From Chloroflexota bacterium (GTDB lineage Bacteria; Chloroflexota; Dormibacteria; Dormibacterales; Dormibacteraceae), in contig VBEO01000005.1 of the NCBI GenBank assembly GCA_005881825.1, forward strand, positions 1-38,687: a stretch of DNA of 38,687 nucleotides, read 5' to 3'. Of this stretch, positions 31,206 to 38,687 are shown piece by piece (within the stretch, counting starts at the first letter, position 1; every line of letters begins with the position of its first letter). The position numbers and the translations under genes were made by a program. Below the pieces are notes generated by a model. That model ran no database searches, was not told the origin of the DNA, and saw nothing but the letters and a program-made list of their open reading frames with translations.

Positions 31206-32195
31206 TCAGACGGGCAGGAGGTGCTGGACCTCGGCGCGCTCCCCTTCCAGCTCTTCAGTCGTGACCTTGATCTTCTGCCGGGCTTTCTCGTCCAGCGAGA
31301 TCCCCTCCACGACCTCCCAGCCGCGGCCGTCGCTGCGCACCGGGAAGCCGAACTGGAGGCCCTCGGGGATCTCGTATTCGCCGTGGCTGACCACGGCCAG
31401 TGACGTCCAGTCGCCATCCGGCGTGCGGTCGACGATGCTGCGCACGGAGTCGATTGCGGCATTGGCCGCCGATGCGGCCGAGGAGGCGCCGCGAGCCTTG
31501 ATCACGGCTGCGCCGCGCTGCTGCACGGTGGTCACGAACTCGCCCAGGAGCCATTCCTCGTCGTCGATGGCCTCGGGGACCGGCCGTCCCCCGATGCGGG
31601 CGTTGCGCGCGTCGGGGAACTGGGTGGCGGAGTGGTTGCCCCAGATGCCCAGGTTGCTGATCTCGGAAACGTCCACTCGGGCCCGGGAGGCGAGCAGGCT
31701 CTTGCCCCGGTTCTCGTCCAGCCGGGTCATCGCGAACCAGCGCTCGGCCGGGATGTCGGGCGCGTTGCCGCGCGCGATCAGGCAGTTGGTGTTGCAGGGG
31801 TTGCCGACCACCAGGACGCGGACGTCGCGGCCCGCAACCGCGTTCAAGGCTTTGCCCTGCTCGGAGAAGATGCCGGCGTTGGCGCTCAGCAGGTCGCGCC
31901 GTTCCATGCCCTCCTTGCGGGGCATTGCGCCCACCATCAGGGCCCAGCCGGCGCCGTCGAACGCCTGGCGGGGGTCGCTGGTGGTGACCACGTCGCGGAG
32001 CAGCGGGAAGGCGCAGTCCTGCAGCTCCATCACCACCCCGTCCAGGGCCTTAAGGGCCGCTTCGACCTCGAGCAGGCGCAGCACGAGCGGCTGGTCTGGC
32101 CCCAGGGCCTGGCCGGATGCGAGCCGGAAGAGGAGCTGATACCCGATCTGCCCGGCCGCGCCGGTGACCGCGACGTGGACCGGCTGCTCAGCCAC
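31206..32195 (-). CDS. mdh: Malate dehydrogenase
   Basis: 329 aa, NAD-dependent malate/oxaloacetate interconversion in the TCA cycle. Rossmann motif [19 protein letters not shown], then [20 protein letters not shown] (substrate Arg), [37 protein letters not shown] and catalytic His in [13 protein letters not shown]. Belongs to the cytosolic-type (type 2) MDH family of about 325-330 aa. Cys replaces the usual Ala in the NPANTN motif. GTG 32195; TAGACT lies 8 nt upstream. Confidence 0.95.
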   Translation of the reverse strand: MAEQPVHVAVTGAAGQIGYQLLFRLASGQALGPDQPLVLRLLEVEAALKALDGVVMELQDCAFPLLRDVVTTSDPRQAFDGAGWALMVGAMPRKEGMERRDLLSANAGIFSEQGKALNAVAGRDVRVLVVGNPCNTNCLIARGNAPDIPAERWFAMTRLDENRGKSLLASRARVDVSEISNLGIWGNHSATQFPDARNARIGGRPVPEAIDDEEWLLGEFVTTVQQRGAAVIKARGASSAASAANAAIDSVRSIVDRTPDGDWTSLAVVSHGEYEIPEGLQFGFPVRSDGRGWEVVEGISLDEKARQKIKVTTEELEGERAEVQHLLPV

Positions 32196-32203
32196 GGAGG
32201 TTC

Positions 32204-32209
32204 AGTCTA
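32204..32209 (-). promoter_or_regulatory. -10 element TAGACT for mdh
   Basis: TAGACT ends 8 nt before GTG 32195, slightly wider than the other leaderless sites; transcript probably begins within 1-2 nt of the start codon. Confidence 0.4.
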
Positions 32210-32218
32210 GAAAGGAAA

Positions 32219-32243
32219 GAGGCTCCCGCGCGGCGAGAGCCTC
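32219..32243 (-). terminator. Terminator after the ECF sigma/partner operon
   Basis: On the minus strand GAGGCTC and its complement form a 7-bp stem with an 11-nt loop, followed by the pyrimidine run TCTTTCCTTT. It lies between the partner gene and the mdh promoter. The 80 bp between it and the partner gene's stop hold nothing recognisable. Confidence 0.55.
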
Positions 32244-32325
32244 CGGACCGATGGTGTTGGCTTCCCTAGCCGGCGGTCGGACTTGAGCTGAAGTCTGCGA
32301 AAGTCCCAATTCCCATGCTGTTCTG

Positions 32326-32817
32326 TTAACGCCCGGGGGGCGAGGAGTCGGAAGTCGCGGGCTCATGCCCAGCGCGGCCGCTCGGGCTGGGGCTGGGCCG
32401 CTCCTCGGGCCGGCCGCCGTGGCCGTTGCGGGAGTTGTCGATGGGTTCCGGGCGCCCGGGGGCCTTGGGCGCGGACGTGGCCGCCTGGGTCGGTGTGTCC
32501 TGCGCCGCCGGGGCGCCGAGCGGCGCCGGCGGCGTCGGCTGCGGGGCTGCCGGCGGCGGGGAGGGCTCCTGCAGGCGCTGCAGCTCGCCGGCGACAGTGC
32601 CCGTCCAGACCCTCGGGTTGGGACTGCCCGTGGCCAGGGTGGCCAGCGCGACCAGGGACAGGGCCGCAACCGCCGCCGCCGTGGCCAGGCCGCCGAGCCG
32701 GCGCCGGGGCGCGCGCGCGGCCGAAGCCCGGCGATAGCGGGCCTGCGCGATCCGGGGATGCCGGGGCCGGACAGCGTCCAGCTCGGCGGCCAGCCGGGCG
32801 ACCAGGCGGTCAGGCAT
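32326..32817 (-). CDS. Membrane protein with Pro-rich tail, probable ECF sigma partner
   Basis: 163 aa. Basic cytoplasmic N terminus (MPDRLVARLAAELDAVRPRH), one membrane helix (LGGLATAAAVAALSLVALAT, about residues 42-62), and an outer tail of Pro/Ala/Ser-rich sequence. Its start overlaps the end of the ECF sigma gene, the usual position of an anti-sigma factor. No zinc anti-sigma HxxxCxxC motif is present, so the assignment rests on position and topology. GTG 32823 is an alternative start two codons upstream. Confidence 0.6.
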   Translation of the reverse strand: MPDRLVARLAAELDAVRPRHPRIAQARYRRASAARAPRRRLGGLATAAAVAALSLVALATLATGSPNPRVWTGTVAGELQRLQEPSPPPAAPQPTPPAPLGAPAAQDTPTQAATSAPKAPGRPEPIDNSRNGHGGRPEERPSPSPSGRAGHEPATSDSSPPGR

Positions 32818-33361
32818 CTCCACTCTCGCTCAACGGAACGCGTGGGGAGGCCGAATTCGGAAGCCGCCCGGGCTCCAGGTCGCCGGCCAGCCGCTCACGG
32901 GCCTGGGCCAGCCGCATGCCGACCATGCGCTCGGAAACCCCGGTGGCAGCGGCGATCTCGCGGTTGCTGTAGCCGTGGTAGTGGCGCAGGACGAACGCGG
33001 CGGCCAGCTTGACGGGCAGCCTGGAGAGCGCCGTGACCACCTCGCCGGCCACGACTGACGTGGAGGGGTCGGGCTCCTCGCCCGGCCGCCCGAGCCGGCG
33101 CAGCAGCTCGCCGACCTGGCGCAGCCGCATCTTGCGCCGGTAGGAGATGGCGCCGTTCAGCGCGATCTGGTGCAGCCAGGCCTCAGGCGGCCGGTCGGGC
33201 CGGAAGCGAGGCCAGGCCTGAAAGGCGCGCACGAAGGCGTCCTGCACGCAGTCCTCGGCGGCGCCCTGGTCGCCCAGGACCGCGTAAACGGTCCGCAGGA
33301 GGCGGGGATAGGCGGCCCGGTACAGGCGGTCGAAGTCCTCGGCGTTGCCGGGCCGGTACAC
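32810..33361 (-). CDS. ECF-type RNA polymerase sigma factor
   Basis: 183 aa. Region 2: FDRLYRAAYPRLLRTVYAVL, GDQGAAEDCVQDAFVRAFQA, FRPDRPPEAWLHQIALNGAI. Region 4: LPVKLAAAFVLRHYHGYSNR, then EIAAATGVSERMVGMRLAQA. These are the two domains of a SigE/SigK-like extracytoplasmic function factor. Start GTG 33361 gives the normal N terminus; the open frame upstream is a shadow of the chelatase gene. Divergent from that gene through a symmetric promoter core; the leader would be about 38 nt. Confidence 0.92.
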   Translation of the reverse strand: MYRPGNAEDFDRLYRAAYPRLLRTVYAVLGDQGAAEDCVQDAFVRAFQAWPRFRPDRPPEAWLHQIALNGAISYRRKMRLRQVGELLRRLGRPGEEPDPSTSVVAGEVVTALSRLPVKLAAAFVLRHYHGYSNREIAAATGVSERMVGMRLAQARERLAGDLEPGRLPNSASPRVPLSESGDA

Positions 33362-33405
33362 GTCAGGTAAGACGCGCGGAGGGTACGAAGTACCCGCCGG
33401 AGCCG

Positions 33406-33415
33406 AACCTATGCT
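33406..33415. promoter_or_regulatory. Symmetric divergent promoter core AACCTATGCT
   Basis: Plus strand TATGCT (33410-33415) is 6 nt before GTG 33422 of the chelatase gene; minus strand TAGGTT (33411-33406) points to the ECF sigma gene. They share one TA exactly as at 29570-29579. Confidence 0.5.
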
Positions 33416-33421
33416 TGGGCC

Positions 33422-34144
33422 GTGGCCCTGGCCCCGGCTCGGCACAGCTTCCCCTTCACCGCGATCGTCGGGCAGGAGCGCATGAAGCTGGCGCTGCTGC
33501 TCAACGCGGTGCACCCGGGCATCGGGGGCGTGCTCATCCGCGGCGAGCGCGGCACCGGAAAGTCGACCGCGGTGCGGGCGCTCGCCCGTTTGCTGCCGCC
33601 CCAGCGGATTGTTGAAGGCTGCCACTACGGCTGCGACCCCGACGACCGGGCCTCGCTCTGCGCCGACTGCATCGAGCGCTCGCACGATGGCCCGCTGCCG
33701 GCGGGCGAGCGCCGGATGCGGGTCGTCGACCTGCCCATCAACGCTTCCGAGGACCGTGTGGTGGGCACCATCGACATCGAGTCGGCCCTGCAGCACGGCG
33801 AGCGCCGCTACGAGCCGGGCGTGCTGGCGGAGGCCAACCGCAACATCCTCTACGTCGACGAGGTGAACCTCCTCGACGACCACATCGTCGACGTGCTCCT
33901 CGACGCCGCCGCGATGGGCGTCAACGTGGTCGAGCGGGAGGGCGTCTCGGTGATGCACCCGAGCCGCTTCATCCTGGTCGGGACCATGAACCCCGAGGAG
34001 GGCGAGCTGCGGCCGCAGCTGCTGGACCGCTTCGGGCTCTGCGTGGACGTGGAGGGCATCCGCGACCTCGACCAGCGTGTCGCGATCGTCGAGAAGCGCG
34101 CCAAATGGGAGAGCGACCCCAACGGGTTCTATCAGCAGCACGCT
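33422..34144 (+). pseudogene. chlI: Magnesium/cobalt chelatase ChlI-like AAA+ domain, broken before its C-terminal part
   Basis: AAA+ ATPase of metal chelatases. Intact up to residue about 240: [20 protein letters not shown], Walker [30 protein letters not shown], Walker [21 protein letters not shown], sensor [18 protein letters not shown]. After FYQQH (34139) the frame runs on as non-family sequence to 34357, while the ChlI helical part resumes in the next frame at GHRGDVV (34149). Aligning to the intact paralogue at 35589 shows 116 nt missing here. Without the break this would be one ChlI-ChlD fusion. Leaderless GTG start. Confidence 0.85.
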
Positions 34145-34145
34145 C

Positions 34146-35390
34146 CAGGGGCACCGGGGCGATGTGGTGACCGGCCGCGCCGCGCGGGCTATGGCGGCCC
34201 TGCGCGCCCACCACGCGCCCGGCCGTGGCGACGTCTACGACGCCGCAGAGCTGGCGCTGGCCCACCGGGCCCGGGCGCCGATCCAGCGGGACCGGTCCGA
34301 GGAGCAGACGCCGGAGAGCGCCGAGAACCAGGAAGCCGGCAACGAGCAGCCGCCTGAGGGCACGCCCGACCAGCCGGCGGGCGGCGAGGGCGATCAGGAG
34401 GCGGAGGCCGAACCCCAGGCCAGCGAGGGGGAGTCCGGCCAGCAGTCGGCAGGCAGCGACCAGGGGCAGACGAGCGGGGCTTCAGGCGGCTCCGAGGCCG
34501 GGATCGAGCCCGAGGAGATCTTCAACGTGCGCCGAATCGAGCTGCCGCGCCAGCGCCGGCAGCGCAAGCAGGGCGGCAAGCGCGCCTCCAGCCAGTCCGC
34601 CGACCGCCGCGGCCGGTACGTGCGGGCCACACCGCAGGAGAAGGTCACCGACCTCGCCCTGGACGCCACCGTGCGGGCGGCGGCGCCGCACCAGGTCGAG
34701 CGGGGCCGGGAAACCGGCGACCGCTTGCGGCTGGAGCGCCAGGACCTGCACCAGAAGGTGCGCGAGCGCAAGGTCGGCAACCTGATCGTGTTCGTTGTCG
34801 ACGCCTCGGCCTCGATGGACGCCGAGCAGCGCATGGCCGCCACCAAGGGCGCCATTCTGTCCCTGCTGCAGGACGCCTACGTGCGCCGGGACCGGGTGGC
34901 GGTGGTCATCTTCAAGAACCGTTCGGCGGAGGTCGTGCTGCGGCCGACTTCCTCGGTGTCGCTGGCCCAACGCCGGCTGGAGCGGCTTTCGGTGGGTGGG
35001 ACCACACCGCTGACGCACGGGCTGATGGCCGGCTTCAAGGTCGTCAAGACGGAGCTCATGCGCGACCCCACGGTGCGGCCGCTGCTGGTACTCATCTCCG
35101 ACGGCCGCGGCAACATCTCGATGTTCAAGGAAGAGCCGCTGGTGGAGGCCCAGAAGGTCGCGCAGCTGATCCTCTCGGAGAAGATCGACGCGCTGGTGAT
35201 CGATTCCGCGCGCGACTTCTCACACCTGCCCTCGGTCCAGCACCTGGCCCGGGTGGCGCCGATGTACCAGACCTACGCGATCAACGCCTGCGCCGACCTG
35301 GCCGAGCGCATGGGCGCCCGCTACTACGGCCTCTACGACCTCTCCCGGGATGAGATCGCCTCGGCCGTGGAGCGAGAACTGCGCCGGTAA
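34146..35390 (+). pseudogene. chlD: ChlD-like part: linker and VWA domain of the chelatase fusion
   Basis: Continuation of the gene above in frame +1. It begins with the end of the ChlI helical domain ([35 protein letters not shown]), then an acidic Gln/Glu/Pro-rich linker (about 34280-34520), then the integrin-I-like domain with MIDAS: FVVDASASMDAEQRMAAT (DxSxS), GGTTPLTHG and LVLISDGRGNISMF, ending YYGLYDLSRDEIASAVEREL. ChlD with ChlI powers metal insertion by ChlH or CobN. No bacteriochlorophyll genes are seen, and nrdJ needs B12, so cobaltochelatase is the more likely partner; that is inference. Cannot be translated with ChlI as read. Confidence 0.82.
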
Positions 35391-35403
35391 AATCGGGAGC
35401 TCC

Positions 35404-35423
35404 GATGGCCGTCGATCGCTACT
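35404..35423 (+). repeat. 20-bp direct repeat, copy 1 (copied start of chlI2)
   Basis: Identical to 35588-35607, the first bases of the intact chlI gene; five further bases agree with two mismatches. Copy 1 opens a 13-codon frame ending at 35449 and is not a gene. Confidence 0.85.
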
Positions 35424-35449
35424 TTTTCAAGGACGGGCGAGGCAGGTGA

Positions 35450-35468
35450 GGCCCGGCTGCGCCGGGCC
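35450..35468 (+). terminator. Hairpin after the chlD part
   Basis: GGCCCGGC-TGC-GCCGGGCC, perfect 8-bp stem, followed by GTTTGAGT. It is 60 bp after the chlD stop; short T run, so a modest intrinsic terminator. The block 35424-35587 also holds a second hairpin and no gene. Confidence 0.5.
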
Positions 35469-35529
35469 GTTTGAGTCCGTCTTCCAGGCGTTGGGGACCG
35501 TGCGCGGCGGCGAGCGGCGGAAGGGGGCA

Positions 35530-35561
35530 GGCGGGGGGAACCGGCACGGTTCCAGCCCGCC
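35530..35561. repeat. Inverted repeat in the chlD-chlI2 spacer
   Basis: GGCGGG/CCCGCC outer stem and GAACCG-GCA-CGGTTC inner stem. Part of the 184-bp spacer flanked by the 20-bp direct repeats. Confidence 0.6.
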
Positions 35562-35587
35562 AAGCGAAGCGCGAGCGAGCGTCTTCT

Positions 35588-35607
35588 GATGGCCGTCGAT
35601 CGCTACT
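35588..35607 (+). repeat. 20-bp direct repeat, copy 2
   Basis: Covers the ATG and first codons of the intact chlI gene; copy 1 is 184 bp upstream. Confidence 0.85.
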
Positions 35608-36626
35608 CCTTCCCGTTCACCGCGATCGTGGGCCAGGAGCGGATGAAGCTGGCGCTGGTGCTCAACGCCATCCACCCGGCCATCGGCGGTGTGCTGATCC
35701 GGGGCGAGAAGGGCACCGCCAAATCGACCGCGGTGCGCGCCCTGGCGCGCCTCCTACCCGAGCAGCAGGTGGTCACCGGCTGCCACTTCGGCTGCCACCC
35801 CGCCGACCGCGACACGCTCTGCAGCGACTGCCGCGAGCGGGTGGAGGCGGGCGAGGACCCGCTGCCCACCAGCACGCGGCGAATGCGCGTCGTGGAGCTG
35901 CCCATCAACGCCTCAGAGGACCGAGTGGTGGGCACCATCGACCTGGAGGCCGCGTTGAAGGAGGGCTCGCGGCGCTTCGAACCCGGCGTGCTGGCCGAGG
36001 CCAACCGCAACATCCTCTACGTCGACGAGGTCAACCTCCTCGACGACCACATCGTCGACGTGCTGCTGGACGCCGCGGCGATGGGTGTCAACACGGTGGA
36101 GCGGGAGGGGGTGTCGGTCAGCCACCCGGCGCGCTTCATCCTGGTCGGCACCATGAACCCGGAGGAGGGCGAGCTGCGGCCGCAGCTGCTCGACCGCTTC
36201 GGGCTCTGCGTCGACGTGGAGGGGATCCGCGATCTCGAGCAGCGGGTCGCCATCGTCGAGCAGCGCGCGCACTGGGAGGACGACCCGGGCGCCTTCTACG
36301 CCTCCCATCAGGACGGCGAGGACGAGGTCAAGAACCGGATCTCGGAAGCCATCAACACCTTCCCCGAGGTCGAGCTCCCGCGCGCCATCCTGCGCCTGGT
36401 GGCCCAGCTCAGCGTGGCCCTGGAGGTCGACGGCCACCGCTCCGACCTGGTCTGCGCCCGGGCCGCGCAGGCGAAGGCCGCCTACGACCGCGCCGAGGAG
36501 GTCGGCCTCAACCACGTCACCGAGGTGGCTGAGATGGTCTTCGCCCACCGGCTGCGGACGGTCCCCTTCGGCAAGGGGGGTCCCAATCTGGGCGAGGTCA
36601 TCAACCGCGTGGTCGGGGTTGCCTAG
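35589..36626 (+). CDS. chlI: Magnesium/cobalt chelatase ATPase subunit ChlI (intact)
   Basis: 345 aa AAA+ subunit. [20 protein letters not shown], Walker [10 protein letters not shown], Cys pair in [11 protein letters not shown], Walker [35 protein letters not shown] with the arginine finger region, and the C-terminal helical domain ([40 protein letters not shown]) that is cut in the upstream paralogue. About 70 percent alike by eye to the first copy, so a tandem duplication. ATG 35589 lacks a ribosome site; its first 20 bp are duplicated 184 bp upstream. Partner of the ChlD-type protein; metal uncertain (Mg or Co). Confidence 0.93.
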   Translation: MAVDRYSFPFTAIVGQERMKLALVLNAIHPAIGGVLIRGEKGTAKSTAVRALARLLPEQQVVTGCHFGCHPADRDTLCSDCRERVEAGEDPLPTSTRRMRVVELPINASEDRVVGTIDLEAALKEGSRRFEPGVLAEANRNILYVDEVNLLDDHIVDVLLDAAAMGVNTVEREGVSVSHPARFILVGTMNPEEGELRPQLLDRFGLCVDVEGIRDLEQRVAIVEQRAHWEDDPGAFYASHQDGEDEVKNRISEAINTFPEVELPRAILRLVAQLSVALEVDGHRSDLVCARAAQAKAAYDRAEEVGLNHVTEVAEMVFAHRLRTVPFGKGGPNLGEVINRVVGVA

Positions 36627-36636
36627 AACATAAAAA

Positions 36637-36661
36637 GACCCGCCCCGGAGGGGGGCGGGTC
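36637..36661 (-). terminator. Intrinsic terminator for the GlsB-type gene
   Basis: GACCCGCCCC pairs with GGGGCGGGTC (36652-36661) around 5 nt; on the minus strand it is followed by TTTTTATG. A textbook intrinsic terminator for the minus-strand gene and a likely stop for the convergent chlI. Confidence 0.85.
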
Positions 36662-36687
36662 CATGTCCCTCCCTGCGATCTGAGGGT

Positions 36688-36966
36688 CTAGTACACCCGG
36701 CGCCGGCCGAAGCGACCGCCGCTGAACAGGCGCACAATCCCGATCAGGATGCAAGCGCCGATGAAGGCGATCACGATCTGGCCGAGCAGGCCGCTGGCGG
36801 TGATGTTCAGCACGTGCAGGAAGAGCCAAGCGCCGACGAGCGCGCCCACGATGCCGACCAGGATGTCGCCGAGCAGCCCGAAGCCGCGTCCGGCCATCAG
36901 GTGGCTGGCCAGGAAGCCGGCCACCAGGCCGACCAGAAGGATGACGAGTAGCTGATCCAGGGTCAT
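36688..36966 (-). CDS. GlsB/YeaQ/YmgE family membrane stress protein
   Basis: 92 aa, transglycosylase-associated protein family: three hydrophobic helices with Gly-rich turns (LLVGLVAGFLASHLMAGRGF, GLLGDILVGIVGALVGAWLF, GLLGQIVIAFIGACILIGIV) and a basic C terminus. Members are often under stress sigma factors; here the 50 bp upstream are unusually AT-rich. ATG 36966 has GGGGGTG 8 nt before it. Confidence 0.88.
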   Translation of the reverse strand: MTLDQLLVILLVGLVAGFLASHLMAGRGFGLLGDILVGIVGALVGAWLFLHVLNITASGLLGQIVIAFIGACILIGIVRLFSGGRFGRRRVY

Positions 36967-36974
36967 TGGGATTT

Positions 36975-36981
36975 CACCCCC
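36975..36981 (-). promoter_or_regulatory. Shine-Dalgarno GGGGGTG
   Basis: GGGGGTG on the minus strand, 8 nt before ATG 36966. The adjoining 36985-37020 is the most AT-rich stretch of the window and should hold the promoter, but I cannot fix the hexamers. Confidence 0.5.
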
Positions 36982-37067
36982 TAAGTAATTGCAAAATAAC
37001 TGACAGCATCAATATAACTATCACCGCCGGGTGAATTTGGCAAGGCTGCGATCTGGCGGCCGCTACC

Positions 37068-37073
37068 TAGAAT
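37068..37073 (+). promoter_or_regulatory. -10 element TAGAAT for the MoxR gene
   Basis: TAGAAT ends 9 nt before ATG 37083, giving at most a 2-3 nt leader. No ribosome site. Confidence 0.4.
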
Positions 37074-37082
37074 CGCTTCGCG

Positions 37083-38036
37083 ATGGCCTCCCCGGCCCTC
37101 CAGCCCGAGCGGGCGGCCGAGCTCCTGGCCCGGCTGGAGGCGAGCGTCCACCAGGTGATCGTGGGCAAGCGGCGCAGCGTCCGGCTGGCGGCCGCGGCCC
37201 TGGTGGGCGGCGGCCACGTGCTCCTCCAGGACCTGCCCGGCACCGGCAAGACCATGCTCGCCCGAGCCCTGGCCACGACCATCGGCGGCGAGTTCCGGCG
37301 CATCCAGTGCACCCCCGACCTGCTGCCGGCCGACATCACCGGCGCCAGCGTCTTCAACCAGCGCGACGCCACTTTCGAGTTCCTGCCCGGGCCTATCTTC
37401 GCCAACGTGGTGCTGGCGGACGAGGTCAACCGCGCCACGCCGCGCACCCAGTCGGCCCTGCTGGAGGCGATGGCCGAGGCCCAGGTCACCGTCGAGGGCG
37501 TGACCCACCGCCTGGAACAGCCCTTCTTCGTGATCGCGACCCAGAACCCGGCCGAGTTCCAGGGCACCTACCCGCTGCCCGAGTCGCAGCTCGACCGCTT
37601 CCTATGCGCGATCGAGATGGGAGCTCCCACGTCCGAGGAAGCCGCCGAGGTGCTGGCCCGGCGCGAGCATGGCGATCCCATCGCGGACCTCCGGCCGGTC
37701 CTCGGCGCCGGCGACGTTCTCGAGCTGCAGGCCTCGGCGCTGGCGGTGGTGGTGGCGCCCGCCATCCGCACCTACCTGGTCGGGCTCCTGGAAGCGATCC
37801 GCGCCCGCCCGGAGGTGGTGCTACCCGCCTCCATGCGCGCCGGGCTTTACCTGCAACGCGCTGCGCAGGCATGGGCGCTCTTCGAGGGGCGCGACTTCGT
37901 GCTGCCCGACGACGTGAAGTCCCTGGCGCTGCCGGTCCTCGCCCACCGCCTGGCCCTAAGGGGCCGCGTGCGGGCGGAGGACCTGGTCGCGGAGGTGGTC
38001 GCGGCCACGCCGATCCCCCCGCTGCGCCGGGAGTAG
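37083..38036 (+). CDS. MoxR family AAA+ ATPase
   Basis: 317 aa chaperone-like ATPase. Walker A DLPGTGKTMLARALA, Walker B VVLADEVNRATPRTQSALLE, sensor 1 FFVIATQNPAEFQGTYPLPE, arginine finger region SQLDRFLC and a C-terminal lid helix bundle (SMRAGLYLQRAAQAWALFEG, DDVKSLALPVLAHRLAL). MoxR ATPases act with DUF58 and VWA proteins in maturation of membrane or periplasmic complexes; the DUF58 gene follows after 6 nt. Confidence 0.94.
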   Translation: MASPALQPERAAELLARLEASVHQVIVGKRRSVRLAAAALVGGGHVLLQDLPGTGKTMLARALATTIGGEFRRIQCTPDLLPADITGASVFNQRDATFEFLPGPIFANVVLADEVNRATPRTQSALLEAMAEAQVTVEGVTHRLEQPFFVIATQNPAEFQGTYPLPESQLDRFLCAIEMGAPTSEEAAEVLARREHGDPIADLRPVLGAGDVLELQASALAVVVAPAIRTYLVGLLEAIRARPEVVLPASMRAGLYLQRAAQAWALFEGRDFVLPDDVKSLALPVLAHRLALRGRVRAEDLVAEVVAATPIPPLRRE

Positions 38037-38042
38037 CTGGCG

Positions 38043-38687
38043 GTGCCTCGCGCCCGGGTCATAGGGGTCGTGCTGTTGGGCGTGGTCGTCTACGCCTACG
38101 GGAGCACCTCTGAAGTGGCCTGGCTCTTCCTGCTGGCGTACTGGCTCTGGGCCCTGGCCATCGCGGGCGGCCTATACGCTGCGTGGAACGCGCGCGGACT
38201 GGAAGCCACGGCCGAGCTGCGGCCGGCAGAGGCGCTGTTCGAAGGCGACGAGGCAGACCTGCTCGTGGGACTGCGCTCAGTGCGCGGGACCCGTGGCCCG
38301 GCCCGGGTGAGCGGGCTGGTCGCGGGACGCAGCGCCGGCGCCGGCGCCGGCAGGGTGCCGGAAGACGGGGTGGAGGAGCTGCGCGGGCTGGGTACGCTGC
38401 GGCGCGGGGTCGTGCGCACCTCCGGCTTTGTGCAGGAGTCGGGCGATCCGCTGGGACTATTCGCCAGCCGGCGCGCGCTCCCGGACCGCGAGCTGGCGCT
38501 GGTCTATCCGCGCTACGCCTCGCTGGGGGCGCTGAGGCGCCAGCGCGAGGTGGAAGCGGCGCTGGCGGCGCCGCGCGCCGGCTCCGGCAACGAGATCTTC
38601 GGGGTGCGCGAGTACCAGCGCGGAGATCCACTGCGCCGCATCCACTGGCGGACCAGCGCCCGCCGCGGCGAGCTGGTGGTGCGCGAG
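38043..38687 (+). CDS. DUF58 domain protein (3' end outside window)
   Basis: 215 codons visible, no stop before the window end. GTG 38043 follows the MoxR stop by 6 nt. Two N-terminal membrane segments (VIGVVLLGVVVYAYG and VAWLFLLAYWLWALAIAGGL), a beta-rich middle domain (AELRPAEALFEGDEADLLVG, GFVQESGDPLGLFASRR), and the DUF58 hallmark GVREYQRGDPLRRIHWRTSA, then RRGELVVRE. Adjacent moxR and DUF58 genes are a widespread pair; further genes (transglutaminase, VWA) would be expected beyond the window. Confidence 0.9.
   Translation, partial: MPRARVIGVVLLGVVVYAYGSTSEVAWLFLLAYWLWALAIAGGLYAAWNARGLEATAELRPAEALFEGDEADLLVGLRSVRGTRGPARVSGLVAGRSAGAGAGRVPEDGVEELRGLGTLRRGVVRTSGFVQESGDPLGLFASRRALPDRELALVYPRYASLGALRRQREVEAALAAPRAGSGNEIFGVREYQRGDPLRRIHWRTSARRGELVVRE

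Noticed and set aside
35405-35449. A 13-codon ORF after chlD
   Set aside because: It is the copied start of chlI2 running into the spacer; no separate coding evidence.

Overview
The window is a very GC-rich, gene-dense bacterial chromosome segment with no rRNA, tRNA, CRISPR array, transposase or phage gene that I can see. The gene content is core metabolism: complex I, class II ribonucleotide reductase, malate dehydrogenase, a primary-type sigma factor, TrmI and RmuC. An F420-type (Ddn-like) nitroreductase, UdgX, a B12-dependent reductase, frequent GTG/TTG starts, many apparently leaderless promoters and a 14-gene nuoA-N operon suggest a Terrabacteria lineage. An uncultured Chloroflexota/Dormibacterota or deep actinobacterial relative seems most likely; this is inference and no marker settles it.

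Layout. 1-3.6 kb: 3' end of udgX, an unknown acidic-tailed protein, a ferritin-like/VIT iron transporter and a broken queuosine-salvage gene. 3.0-4.5 kb: a sigma-70 factor coupled to a small Cys/His protein. 4.6-6.3 kb: a lipoprotein, a dienelactone hydrolase and a Ddn-type protein. 6.4-11.6 kb: a nucleotide and DNA-maintenance block with nrdJ (strong -35/-10 promoter, paired NrdR-like boxes), rmuC, dCMP deaminase and a DHFR-like reductase. 11.6-14.8 kb: Nudix hydrolase, SDR and a broken gamma-glutamyltransferase. 14.75-28.03 kb (minus strand): the complete NADH:quinone oxidoreductase operon nuoABCDEFGHIJKLMN, tightly packed with 4-nt start/stop overlaps. 28.1-28.4 kb: five tandem palindromic repeats. 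28.4-31.2 kb: Lrp/AsnC regulator, a 44-aa membrane peptide, OsmC-like protein, TrmI and a repeat-rich surface protein with a sorting-like C terminus. 31.2-33.4 kb: mdh and an ECF sigma factor with a probable membrane partner. 33.4-36.6 kb: a ChlI-ChlD type chelatase gene (broken) and a second intact ChlI. 36.7-38.7 kb: a GlsB/YeaQ-type protein and a MoxR-DUF58 pair running off the window.

Two sequence-level patterns stand out. First, at least nine genes on both strands have a TANNNT-like -10 hexamer 5-8 nt before the start codon, implying leaderless mRNAs; two divergent pairs share one symmetric ANNNTANNNT core. Second, five loci (qng1, ggt, nuoG, nuoJ/nuoK, chlI-chlD) each appear to have lost an internal block of roughly 100-130 bp with a frame change. 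The chlI case can be measured against its intact paralogue in the same window (about 116 bp missing). So many losses of similar size in core genes look more like a library or assembly artefact than real decay, but the sequence alone cannot decide.
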